From positions 62,001 through 126,000 of the forward strand of contig MBPM02000035.1 in NCBI GenBank assembly GCA_001695595.3: 64,000 nucleotides of DNA, read 5' to 3'. Both the position numbers and the translations under genes were made by a program. This document shows, piece by piece, positions 34,921-45,643 of the stretch. The notes under the pieces are model-generated. The model was not told the DNA's origin, ran no database searches, and was given only the letters and a program-made list of their open reading frames with translations. The DNA comes from Plasmopara viticola. Lineage: Eukaryota > Oomycota > Peronosporomycetes > Peronosporales > Peronosporaceae. The number at the start of each line of letters is the position of its first letter. Position 1 is the first letter of the stretch.

Positions 34921-36097
34921 GGTAACAAGAAAGTCATCAACGTGAGAGCACTTGTATCTTTCTTGAGCTGCAAATACTCCAACCTCAAACAAAGTGTGCA
35001 TTTTGTCTATGCTGCCGACGCTGTTAGAATTAAAGTAAGACAGTGGTCTTCTCAAGCGCATCAACATAATAGTAGCGCTGTCGGCGGATAACTTGCCCAA
35101 AAGGTTCCGCGCTACTGCCGCAACAGGATATAAAAAAGTCAGAGTGCAAAAGACATTACCACAAAAGCTGTTTAGAATTAAGTATAGGTCGGTTGTAGGT
35201 TTTTTACTGTATCTAGCCAAGGCTTAATAGTGAACAACACAACGCGCAAATTTGTTGGGATGGGTCTCGCGTTCAATGAGCTGCATACATTGTGTAGCGA
35301 TACTTGCACGTTGCTGGGAAGCATAGATCTAAGAATTTAACGATCAAATCATTAGCAATGCCGACTGCGACAACGTCGGTGAAAATATTCTGAAAGATTG
35401 CTTTTTTGATCAAGAGTATTTTTTATAAATTGCCCTTGCTGACATAGCAGAGAGATCTTCACCAAGGAGCAATTGACGTGCGCATAAAAAATCACTTACT
35501 TCCAGTTTTGACCGAAAGCTCGTAGAAAAAAGACGGGTGGCCATCGTGACTATTCAAGTCGATAATATACACGCAGAATGGCTCATTGCGGACGCAGAGC
35601 ATTGGCGTAATAAACATAATATTGGTGCATCTGTAAGAGTGGACAAAATTAAATTAAAGGATAACTTCACTTAGTTACTGCTCCTTACCTCAAGAGCTTA
35701 AGCTAGCGAAAGTCTCTGCTTTGGGAGGATTCGTTCAGCTCGTCGACGATATCAAATATATCTGTGGTCAGCTTTTTTAAAAAGAAAGCTTTGGTCTGCC
35801 AATTCTTTTAAACAGGCTCTTTATTAGTAAAGTGATCGCGCATATGACGAGTCAAAGTTTTTGCCTCATGTGTTTCGCTTTATCATCTTGATCCTGGTCA
35901 CACGTTGGAAGTTAACCTATTTTTTCAGAATTCGCTTCTAATTCGACATTTTACAAGGTATGTTTGCTGCAAAATACTCATGTCAGGGATACATTCACAT
36001 GCTAAAACTGTGAAATCGGCTGATCAAATAACATTATCGTTAAGCAAGTTTTCTCCGTTATTGAACTTACGTCTTAAAGAAGAACATAGTTTTTTAA
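34921..36097. other. Gene-free DNA left of the MULE
   Basis: 1.2 kb without a recognisable gene. A stretch at ~35100-35220 reads YRSVVGFLLYLAK on the plus strand, which resembles the YRS-x-VGSLMYL block of copia RNase H, but too little surrounds it to call it. Confidence 0.35.
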
Positions 36098-36142
36098 GGA
36101 AATGATACCGGGCAGGCACTTTTCGCTAACGGGCAGGCACTG
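36098..36142 (+). repeat. Left terminal inverted repeat of the MULE
   Basis: 45 bp, begins GGAAATGATACC, exact inverse of 38975-39019; contains two copies of GGGCAGGCACT. Confidence 0.95.
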
Positions 36143-36330
36143 CTGTTTATATGAATTGAATTGATTGGCATTTCTTCTCTATGATTGGCTAAAGGGTTAA
36201 TTATCAGTCGTGACATCAATTCTCATATGCTACACCAATCTCAGATGCAACTTATCCCAAAACTACTTTTCGACGTTAAAACCGCGAATTTCCACGCAAC
36301 TTTGACGTATTCTTCCGCAGTAACATCACC

Positions 36331-38681
36331 ATGAACACCCTTCAAACTCTCGGCCAGCGTGTCTTCAGCTCTCACGAGGACGCACGCAACGCTATAAACA
36401 CGGAGCTCGGAGATGAGGGGTTTATTGTGTCAGTCAAACACACGTACTACTACAACAACGATCCGACAACAGACGACGTCAAGAACATTGTTCTTGGATG
36501 CTCATGTCACAAAAATCCTGCCTCCATCGGTGGTGGGAACCCAGAAGCTAGCCGTAAACGTATCAGACAGAGTAGAAGCACTGCCTGTTTGTTCCGGCTC
36601 AAAATCGACAGCAATAAGGAGCACACTGTCTGTAAAATCGTGGTACAGCATGGAGATCACAACCAACCACCCTTCGCGCACAAATCGGTACACCCCAAAG
36701 ACAGTCAACTGACAGAAGAGCAGCGCCAAGGTGTACTTTCTGACCTCCGCAAGCGCGTCAAACCCGCAAGAATTGTTACAGACTTGCGGGACGACAACGT
36801 CTCCATTACGGCCAGAGATATCTACAACTTGCATACGGCCGAACGCCTTAGATTCCTTGCGTTCGTACGCCAATAAAAGCTTTATTTGACAGCCTTGCGC
36901 CTACAGCAACATACTTTACGCAGCAAGATTACCAGCAGCAGATGTCCCATATACTGATTGTACCACCTTGCGCCAAAGAAATCTGCGAGAGGTTCTCGGC
37001 TTGACGGGTTTGATTGATTGACTTACAAGACGAACAAATTTGGACTGCTTCTTCTGCATATCGTTGGTGTCACCTCCACAAATTAGACATTTACGTTCGC
37101 CTACTGCTTTATGAACGCCGAGAGGGAATTGGTTATGTCTGGTCGATGAGGCATATCAGCGACGTCTTCAAGGAATACGGCATAATCGGCAACAACAACG
37201 ATGATGTTGTATTTGTCACCGATCGCGAAGTGGCACTGACGAATACCCTTGCTGCTGTATTTCCCGACTTTCATCGATCAATATGCCGATGGCACATCAA
37301 CAAAAACCTCAAGGCTAAAACTTGCTACACAACGAGGCATACGATGTAGTCGCAAGGGACTGGAATTGCCTTGTCAGCAAGTCCAACATTGACAAATACA
37401 ACGCGCAGCTTGACATGATGCGAGGGAAGTATCCTGCCGTTGTGTTGCGTTACGTTGAAGATACCTGGCTTATCCACAAGAAAGGATTTGTGTCTTGTTT
37501 CTTGCATGGTATTAGGCATTACGGGCATGTCACCACCTCCCGGGTTGAGTCTGCGCATCACTCGTTTAAGACTTGGCTTGGAGTCTCTACGGGCGATCTT
37601 CTCTCCGGGGAAACAGCATTGCGGCTAGCATGCCACGGCCAGCTCAACGCCATACGCCATCAGAACAACGTTGAAAGATCAGTTGCAAATATGCGTATTG
37701 GACATCGATTTGCGCGGATCATGACAATGATCTCTGTAGCTGGATTGCGACTATGCTACAAACAGTATCGGCGGATTTTTTTGACTGACGCTGATGCTGA
37801 CGCTGACGCTGCTGCTGATACTGATTCTGTTGTTGTTACTGATGGTGACGCGGGCGCCGGCGGCCTCCTCGATATCGATATTAACGTCAACCCAGAGGCA
37901 ATTGACGATGACTTTGATGCACCTGCTGATGTTAGTTTGCGAGCGTGCCAAGGCATATTTTCGGCGTCCCTTGGGTATCCTTGCAGGCATGCTCTTCGCT
38001 CATCTCGAGTACAGTTGACTTTAGACGATTTCCATCAGCATTGGTGGTTGATACAACCACCAAAAGTGACTGCAATTCTTGCTCGTGTTCTTCCTTTGCA
38101 AAACCAAGTTGCTGCTGCGATCAAGCACATGACAGAGCAGTTGAAAGGTGCCTCGGATCACCCTTTTGCAACATTTAGCGGCAGTACCAAGCGATGAGAT
38201 CCATGACCCTGCCATAATTCGCCGCCGTGGCCGACCTCCTGGCGCTTTGAGCCGCAACAACGACAACCGCAACAGCAACAGCACTCGTCGCGATCTCCCT
38301 GCTTTCGAGCACGTCGAGAACGCTTTCGGAGAGAACCCAAAAGGAGGTAACTCGTGCGGGAACTGCCGGCAACAAGGCCACAATTCACGCACGTATCCCA
38401 ATCCAACTGTGGTATCTGCGTCACAACCTGCGGCATCGCGACGACGTGCACTGATATCGGCATCCATGGCATCGCAACCATCCTTGCAGCTTGCACCTGC
38501 ACCTGCAACGCAAGAAGAAGCTGTAGAAGCAGATGCAGCGCTGCGAGCATGGACTGATTCGACGGAAGAAGAGGTGCATATGCTGGAATATGAGCAAGGC
38601 CGACGATGCCAATGTCAATGCCGATGCTGTTTGGATGTACTAGCAGATGTTCTGTTCCAAGGTAGAACTTCCAAGTTATAA
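36331..38681 (+). pseudogene. MULE transposase gene, frameshifted
   Basis: Three successive frames form one transposase. 36331-36873 (MNTLQTLGQRVFSSHEDA...) is the N-terminal FAR1-like DNA-binding part with a Cys/His set (CSCHKN...CLFRLK...HGDHN). 37090-37330 carries the DDE core: VFVTDREVALTNTLAAVFPD followed by CRWHINKN. After a one-base slip at ~37320, frame 37322-38197 carries the rest (HYGHVTTSRVESAHHSFK) and a SWIM-like CRH (SLGYPCRHAL) next to an Asp-Ala repeat coded by GACGCT/GATGCT units at ~37785-37860. After another slip at ~38170 the tail has RRRGRPPGAL and a zinc-knuckle-like CGNCRQQGHNSRTY, whose last Cys is replaced by Tyr. The region 36875-37090 has several stops. As read, no full transposase can be made. 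Confidence 0.85.
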
Positions 38682-38974
38682 GGCCCCCCCGACTATCTAA
38701 TAAACCATCGCGTGCGCGTGTAATGTATGGCACTCCCTCGTTAACGATGCACCTCGGATGATGGATTTATTACGTTAGAGGGGACGCTGACATCGACGTC
38801 AATGTCAATGTCCACGTCAAGTCCGGGTGTTTTGAACGATGTTCCGCACGCAAGAAATCATCATCATCACACGTTTGCGGCGTAGAATGTATGGGTTTCT
38901 CTCACAAAATTCATAGCTAGCATGTGGTATCTATTTCTCGCACGAAAATTCATTTCGGGGTTCCATATGAACAT

Positions 38975-39019
38975 CAGTGCCTGCCCGTTAGCGAAAAGTG
39001 CCTGCCCGGTATCATTTCC
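38975..39019 (-). repeat. Right terminal inverted repeat of the MULE
   Basis: 45 bp, ends GGTATCATTTCC, exact inverse of 36098-36142. Confidence 0.95.
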
Positions 39020-39033
39020 CTTTCTTTAATACA

Positions 39034-39372
39034 ATTATTAAACGTCTCTCGGAAAAGGTTGGGGTGACGCCCTCCTTCCAAGCGCGGGGGCTAAATGCTC
39101 GCGCGCTTCGGGCAGGTGTTCTCGGGCATCTGCAGGTCTCTAACGAGTCTCACTCTCGACGCGACGGTCTCCAGCACCAGGCCACCTGGGCTCTTACCAA
39201 GTCAGAGCTAAGAAAAGGGAGGACTTTCACGACCTCGGTGCTGGATGCACTGCCCGCCGAACGAGACCCAACGTATGCGGACACGACTCTATGCCGTGGA
39301 CTAGCCAGACTGAGCCTAGCACGTGCATAACTTGGCAACGCAATAACGTAATACATTACATTATTAAACGTC
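39034..39372. repeat. Small GC-rich insertion (313 bp) between 13-bp direct repeats
   Basis: The 13-mer ATTATTAAACGTC occurs at 39034-39046 and again at 39360-39372. The 313 bp between them are clearly more GC-rich than both flanks and lie 15 bp outside the MULE right end. This is the signature of a target-site duplication around a short retroposon (SINE-like) or other small insertion. I see no convincing tRNA A/B box, poly(A) tail or LTR ends; its 3' end is AT-rich. A plus-strand frame stays open through it (to 39330) but resembles nothing known to me. Confidence 0.5.
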
Positions 39373-40807
39373 AACGCCAACCAACAATTAGATTGTGAAA
39401 TCACTTTTGCATCACTAAATGCGATAATTTTTTGTTGTTCCTCGGTACTGTTAATAAAAAGAGCCCCATACGAAAACAGGTAGTAATCCACTTCCATCTG
39501 GCATCATATTTTAAAAAATTTCAAGTTCATCTGGTCATGTGACGGGCTCACCGCCTTGCAAAAAGGAGGCGTGCTGAAATTTTTTTGATCTGTCGGTACG
39601 TCTGTCAGTCTCAAGATGATCGACGTGCGCAATACATTGCAATTTGAAAATGTATGTATTTGATAAGATTTTATTCTATTGGAGGCCTACTTTGTGCACT
39701 TTGGAAGCGTAAAAAAATATATTGCCAAAATGTCAGAATTTACGCCGCGTCGCATCGAAACCACGCAGTGCGGAAGTACAAAGCTCGATGGCTCGGTTGT
39801 GATTTCGACAAGGATACATAGAAACTGTGCCTTCTCTCGGATAAGAAATGTCTCAGATGTCGCTCACGACTATGATCACGATCGCAAGCGACATCAAGCT
39901 GACCGTGCCGTCGAAGAGAAGCTTAAAAGGGGGATTTGCCAGCGAATCACGCTACAATAATCAAATTTTCATTCGGAAAGAGACTAAAAATGCCATACTC
40001 CATCAAACTTGCTCCGGTTTTTCGAGCGGCCTCTCGATGAGCTGTAAGTGTGTATTACAATAATTTTCTTTGACATTCACGCAGCTTGCTGAACTCGTAT
40101 TCCAATTACGCAGACCCTAGATCATTATTTGCTTAGTAAATGCACGGCAGGCACTTCCTCACGATATGGCCGCCAGCTGATGATGCATCTACAGGACTTT
40201 CGTATCCAGGATGAACACTAGATGAAAGCAGCTGAAGCCCTCTATACGACGTGTTTATCCTATCATCGCCTTCTTGAACAACTTTCAGAATCGCCAGAAG
40301 TGCTCTTTAATTGTGTCCTATCCGGAGGGTTCGCCCCATATAGACCACAGAGCGCTTACGGCTCTATGTCGCGATCCATTTTAACTTTCTTGCTGGTCAT
40401 TGACACTTTCTAACTCGCAAAGTTGTCGTCATCACTCAGCAAGTCTTCGCAATTCGCTCTCTACGCCAAGCTTATCTCTTATTTCTGCACTCACGATACG
40501 CACGATCGCTTATGGTACGTAATATTGCTACCGTGATCTATATGAGTGAGAAAGAAAATATTACATATTGAGAGTTTTACATTTGCTTCGATTGAAGATG
40601 TATTTTTGCTGAGAAATGAACAATTCGCCTAAACACTCATAGTGATTGTAGGCTTTTACCCTGAGTGTATGCTGTTTTAACAAAAGTCGCCAAAACTTTT
40701 TTTTTCAGTGCAATTCCTCCGGAAACGCTTAAGTACCAAATTTTAGGGACTTAAATACTCAAACATAAGCATTGTGACGAGGGAGTAAATCTTCAGGGAC
40801 AACAGCA
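39373..40807. other. Intergenic region before the PH-PP2C gene
   Basis: 1.4 kb with no recognised gene. The longest ATG-led piece is 39730-39960 (+, MSEFTPRRIETTQCGSTKLD), 76 codons with no visible domain. The last few hundred bases must hold the PH-PP2C promoter. Confidence 0.4.
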
Positions 40808-43800
40808 ATGGCAAGTCTCCACCGCACTCTGCATCGTGACACGCCGCCACCCGCGAGCTGGCGATCGGACGACATTTTTGCATCTCATTCCACACACACC
40901 TACCGCGAGCGTGCCGGGACTGCCCCAAGCTTGCAGCCGAACAATTCCATTCCCTTACCTAAAGCTGTCTTGAGCTTCTCACACTATTTTGAGCAAGCTG
41001 ACGGTCGTTCTCTCTCGTCTTCGTCTTCATCGTCATCTAACGATGGCCTTGAGTGTGCAGGTGAGATTTAGCAATAATTTGAATGTTTATTTTGATCGAA
41101 GAAAAGAAAATTAATCTTGTTTGTAGGCGGCACGATGACGTCAACGAGTTACTTCCGTCCGCGAAGCATGGATGGATATACACGATATCTTGAGTACTCA
41201 TTGGCACACAAGCTTTTGGAACGATAAACTGTATTTATGCGTGTTTTCTTGCATTGTTGTTTGTATAATAGAGCTGCCTTTATGGATGGATATCTAGAGA
41301 AACAGAGCTCGGAAGATCCCACACTTTGGAAAAAGAGGTGGTTTGTTATGCAAGACAGCAAACTTTTTTATTACAAGTCAAAGGGTGACGTCAAAGAGCA
41401 GCAACCTACGGATGACTCGTGCTGTGGTGTCATCTCCATGGAGAACATTGACTCCGTCACAACAGCGGTACGACTTGATCTCTTTGTAGCAGTGAAATGG
41501 GGAAAGGACAAGTCGTCTTGTACCCGAAGACACATTCGTGCCAATGCTACCTCAATTTCCTTTCATCGCATTTCTCGGTCACTAACTTGCGTATGTGCTT
41601 ACTCTCTCGTTCGATTCTCGTGGCCTTGCAGAAGGACTTTGGCATCGCTGCCTTTCAGATTCGCATGGAAAGTCGGCGGTATGTCCTACGCGCCGAGTCC
41701 AAAGACATGGTATGTAAAACGCCTACTTGCTGCAGTTATTTTCCGTGAAAAGCTCAAGTCTTTTTGCGAATCGAATACCGCGTAGATGCATGAGTGGCTA
41801 TTTAATTTTCAAAAATCAATCGCGAATATTGTGTCGACTCTGTCACGAACTCAGGTACGTTTTTTGTTTATGCTAGGGGTATAAATGAACGCTTTACGAG
41901 TCAATTTCTGTCAGGCGGAGCAGCGGCCGAACCGCCTTTGCAATAGTTTATCTCGAAGAGTAGGTAAACTTATTTCATTACTATACTTTACTCGCTGCAC
42001 ACTAATGCGCGTCTACTCATCACCAAACAAATCTATCTTGCGTTTTTGTTGTGGGGTTCATCGAAGCAGAGTATGCCCCGCGTGAACCGCAGTGTCTCAT
42101 TCGATTATCAAGACTTCATGGATCAGATCCCCGGTGCCGAAGCATTATATCGCGGCCGCACAAGCGTAGGCTTTCTCACATCAACGAGCTTTTCAGACGA
42201 ATCGACAAGTGGTGAGGGCTCATCCTCGTCGCGTACAAGCCCCCGGCGGGATAGCAGCCCGCTAAACTTTGGTGGAATTGGACCGCGGAGTCCGTTGATG
42301 TTTGCGTTCGATCCAATGGACGATGTACCGGAGCACTTTACGCGGATAGCCCGGAAAAACTCAATCGTAGAGACGAAAGAGGAGATCGACAATCTAGATG
42401 GCCGATGGCAGGCAAATTTTGTGGCGTGTGAAAATTTACAGACGAGCACTGAGCCACCACTAATGATACCGACATCATCACCACCGTCCGCCACTGGCAA
42501 GTACATCCCCCGATATCTTCGAAACCGCAGTGCAGCAGAGCCGACGTCACCGCCTCCCCTTTCTATCGATTTGTCTCCACCGCCGGAGCCTGTACCTGCT
42601 CCAACTGCTGGACGCTGGGTGCCTCGCCACCAGAGAGAAGGATTTGCAGAAATGCAGTCTATCGAGTCGTTCTCCATTGATGACCGCGAATCTTTCCACG
42701 AGTCTTTAAATAGCTCGAGCTACTCCACTGGTGATGACGTTCATGGAGTGACGTCGTTGTTAGGCGTTCGTGCAGCGATGGAGGATGTTTGCTGTTGCAT
42801 CCCCGACCTTAGTGCACATTTAAAAAATGACATGCCTCATCATCAAAGGCACTCATACTATGCTCTATTTGATGGCCATAGTGGAGTTCGGGTACGATTT
42901 ACTCTTTGCTTTGCAAAGATCGGCGCTAAGACTTAATTTGCTTTACGCAGGCTGCAACCTTTTCTAATCAACGGTTAATGTCTTATTTAATCTCCCATGA
43001 AGCGTTTATGTCTGATACGCGACTAGCTTTTGAGGAATGTTTTGCTCGTATCGACAAGGAATTTCTACAAAAAGCTGAAGAGGAGGTAAGCAGGGCAAAT
43101 AGTTTTGCTACGATATCGGGCGAAAATGAAGCATTCAGTATGCTAAAAAGATGTTTTGAACTGTTATAGAGCCTAGGTGATGGTACGACAGCAGCGGTGG
43201 TGCTAATTCGAGGCAATCGATTGATCACAGCGAATATTGGAGATTGCAGGGCGGTTGTTAGCATTGGTGGTCAGGCTTTGGATATCATCGAAGAACAGAC
43301 ACCCGGTCGTGCAGACGAGCGAGCGCGAATCGAACAGCAGGGAGGCTGGGTTAAAGAGGAGCGTGAGTTGCAACTTTCGAAATTACACTCGATGGATTTA
43401 AGTGACCCGGAAATCCAGCAGCGTGCCGAGCGGGTGGTCAAGTGGGTCACAATCCATCGAGTCAATGGTGAGCTTGCTGTGTCCGCGCCATTGGCGATCT
43501 TGATTATAAAGGAAAGGCGTTGTCAAGATATGAATATTGGGCATATCCGGAAGGACACGACCGAGTTTTTCATGGTGATCTAGTTATCTCGGTCCCGGAG
43601 TGTCAGGTAAGATAACGATGAATGTTTGTGACATTTGGCCGGTGGTGAAGGTGCTAAACGTGTTTTGTCCAAACACTCGCGTAATGACTGTTTTATGATG
43701 CAGGAAATTGAAATCACACCGGAATTTGACTTTCTCATTCTAGCTTGCGACGGATTGTGGGACACTATAAAAAGCAAAGAGGCAGTTAAATACGTCGCTG

Positions 43801-44031
43801 ATAGGCTTAATGAAGGTTACTCTGCTAAGGTACGAACTCTACTTAAGGCGTTAGAGTTTGCTACGATACAATTTAAGCCAATTGACTGTAATGTTATTCA
43901 CAATTCAGCAAGCAAGCCAATCTCTAGCAAATTTGGCCATACGGTCAGGCTCGTCGGACAACGTGTCCGTCGTCATTGTATTACTTAACACGGAGCAAAT
44001 GTCGAGCTCGATAGATGCGTTGTCAAGGTAA
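40808..44031 (+). CDS. PH domain - PP2C-type protein phosphatase fusion, 11 exons (~783 aa), one frameshift
   Basis: Exons: 40808-41060, 41127-41193, 41272-41467, 41632-41709, 41786-41854, 41915-41959, 42070-42891, 42951-43085, 43170-43606, 43704-43829, 43909-44031; all junctions are GT-AG and in frame. A PH domain lies at ~110-220: MDGYLEKQS, LWKKRWFVMQDSKLFYYKSK, RRYVLRAESKDM, then HEWLFNFQKSI. A linker rich in Ser/Pro follows (~237-455, with KYIPRYL and RWVPRHQ repeats). The PP2C domain is ~460-783: RAAMED, YALFDGHSG (metal Asp), GDGTTAAVV, ANIGDCRAV, IGDLDYK, LILACDGLWD and SGSSDNVSVVIV. Between VS and RAIGD (43482-43485) one base is missing, so exon 9 has 437 nt instead of 438; everything downstream fits if that base is restored, hence probably an assembly error. 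PP2C enzymes are Mg/Mn Ser/Thr phosphatases; the PH domain suggests recruitment to phosphoinositide membranes (inference). Intron 3 (164 bp) is unusually long here and could hide another exon. Confidence 0.85.
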
Positions 44032-44139
44032 AGACATCATTCATTTGAATGCTACTCTCTACGCAGAGTTTTTCATGATAATATTACGGCTGATCAACCG
44101 TGCATGTACTGTACGTTTCTTATCCAAACCTTTCTTTGA

Positions 44140-45325
44140 TCATCCTATTTTTTTCTTCTCGACAGCTGCAATAAGGTCTGCAATCAAAGTAAGAAGAGTC
44201 AGTCTGAGCACACACACGCAACATTTCTTCCGTACCTTGCACAATTTGTTTAAAAGCTGGAGTCGCTACAGAGTCCGGGTACTCCTCCATAAACGACACG
44301 CCCTCCTCGCACGCACCCGTCATCTTGTTGTCGAGTGGCAAACGACCGAGAAACGGCACGTTAAACTTCTTAGCCATAGCCTCTCCACCGCCATTTGAAG
44401 TGGGAAAACCTCCATTTGAACCGAGTGTTGTAGTAGCTCCGGCGCCTTTTCTTGTAGGAGCTTCAAAACAACCACAACAAACGCAGCATTAAAAATTATT
44501 CACGCAAACGTTGTTTTAAACTTATCCACATTGCACCTTCACAAAAGCTGCAGTCTCGTCGTTTCCGTCCGCACCGACAAACTTAACGTCGCTGAGTGGG
44601 CGCTGCGCGCCGCTCATGTTTTCAACCACGCCAAGGACATTGATATTAGTTTTAAGGCAGAAATTCAGCTCCTTGCGCACATCGCTAAGCGCAACCTCTT
44701 GGGGCGTGGTGACTACCACAGCGCCATCCAGATCCGCCTCTTTCATGTACTGGACGATGCTGATATGTTCGTCCGACGTGCCTGGTGGTGTGTCAATGAT
44801 AAGGTAATCAAGTTCACCCCATTGCACGTCAACGAGAAACTGCTTGATAATCCCACTCTTCTTGGGACCACGCCAAATGATGGCGTCATCAGCATTAGGC
44901 AACATAAAGCCAATGGACATGACGCCGAGATTGTCGTCCACGTACACCGGCGACCAGCCAGCAGCGCTCTGATGCACTTCCTGGCCCAAAAGCCCGAGCA
45001 TTCTTGGGACACTTGGACCCGTAATGTCAACGTCCAAAAGTCCGACCTGATACCCTTTACCAGCCAGAGCAAAGGCCAGCTGACAAGCCACGGTGCTTTT
45101 GCCCACGCCGCCCTTACCAGACAGAACCAAGAGCTTGTGCTTGACACCAATCAAACGCTGCTTTACGTCCGAAACGGCTGGATCTGGCTGACGCGCTGCA
45201 CCTGAAGCACACATACTTTGATTGGGACAGCCGGCGCATCCATCGGCCTTGCCGGCCTGCTCCGATTGCGGGCCAACGCATTGTTCGTTGGCGTTGGCGG
45301 GAGCGCTGGTTGCCATTGTCGCCAT
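44140..45325 (-). CDS. NBP35: NBP35/NUBP1-type cytosolic Fe-S cluster scaffold, three exons (~350 aa), one frameshift
   Basis: Exon 1 45325-44537, intron 75 bp, exon 2 44460-44236, intron 58 bp, exon 3 44177-44140. Start ATG 45325 ([10 protein letters not shown]). The N-terminal ferredoxin-like cluster is complete: C16, C30, C33, C39 (C-x13-C-x2-C-x5-C), the hallmark that separates NBP35 from CFD1. The deviant Walker [10 protein letters not shown] is at ~70-78, followed by [24 protein letters not shown] and [13 protein letters not shown]. The C-terminal CPxC found in yeast and animal NBP35 is missing; instead the sequence reads [14 protein letters not shown]...EKAPELL, like plant NBP35. Exon 2 has lost one base in a C run (plus-strand 44402-44404), shifting EVFP from [16 protein letters not shown]; probably an assembly error, since exon 2 and 3 otherwise join perfectly ([13 protein letters not shown]). 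It assembles 4Fe-4S clusters for cytosolic and nuclear proteins, polymerase delta among them. Convergent with PH-PP2C, divergent from transportin. Confidence 0.9.
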
Positions 45326-45643
45326 GGTTTCTTGCCTGTTTTACCCAATCAAGAAAGGATGACAGAATTGATTTTCGACAAACAAAACTTGTTCTATTGG
45401 CCGAAACCCTCTCCCCCTTTTTCGGCCATTTGCAGCCATTTGCAGCAGTAGTCCATCCAGCCCTCGGTCGCCTTCCTTCTCTATCCTCCATCCTCCTCAT
45501 TTCTCCGTATCTTCTATTCATCCGCGTTTCACTGTCAAGTGGCTCTGTATTTTCTGCTTGTTATACATCCCGACATTGCAATCATCTAACGAAGTGGCCA
45601 TAAGCTCAAGCCGATTCAAGACCCAAGCCATCCCGCCGCAAGT
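45326..45643. promoter_or_regulatory. Divergent promoter between NBP35 and transportin, with an oomycete-type initiator
   Basis: 318 bp between start codons. At 45496-45511 the plus strand has CTCATTTCTCCGTATC, resembling the oomycete initiator core (TCATTYY) inside a pyrimidine-rich stretch, about 145 bp before the transportin ATG. Motif match only. Confidence 0.35.

Larger units (their letters stand above)
36098..39019 (+). mobile_element. Mutator-like element (MULE) with exact 45-bp terminal inverted repeats
   Basis: The first 45 bases (36098-36142) and the last 45 (38975-39019) are exact reverse complements; a few more bases match inward with mismatches. Each TIR holds the word GGGCAGGCACT twice, spaced by TTTCGCTAAC. 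Flanking 9-mers GTTTTTTAA (36089-36097) and TTTCTTTAA (39021-39029) match at 7 of 9 positions and may be a decayed target-site duplication of the usual MULE size. The interior encodes a broken FAR1/MULE-type transposase. Exact TIRs argue for a young insertion even though the transposase frame is interrupted. Confidence 0.85.

Noticed and set aside
35100..35220. copia RNase H fragment (YRSVVGFLLYL)
   Set aside because: One short block without neighbouring domains; could be chance.
37785..37860. GAC/GCT-rich repeat as a microsatellite or CRISPR-like array
   Set aside because: It is a degenerate Asp-Ala coding repeat in the MULE transposase; units are irregular and there are no spacers.
38158..38733. 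191-codon minus-strand frame opposite the MULE tail
   Set aside because: Low-complexity Cys/Val/Leu antisense shadow of the transposase C-terminal repeat region.
44015..44398. Extension of the PH-PP2C gene past 44031 through a GTAAAG donor and an acceptor at ~44080
   Set aside because: It would overlap the 3' end of convergent NBP35 and adds nothing PP2C-like; the stop at 44029-44031 follows a complete domain.
44531..45205. 224-codon plus-strand frame inside NBP35
   Set aside because: Exact antisense shadow of the NBP35 first exon, with no family motif of its own.
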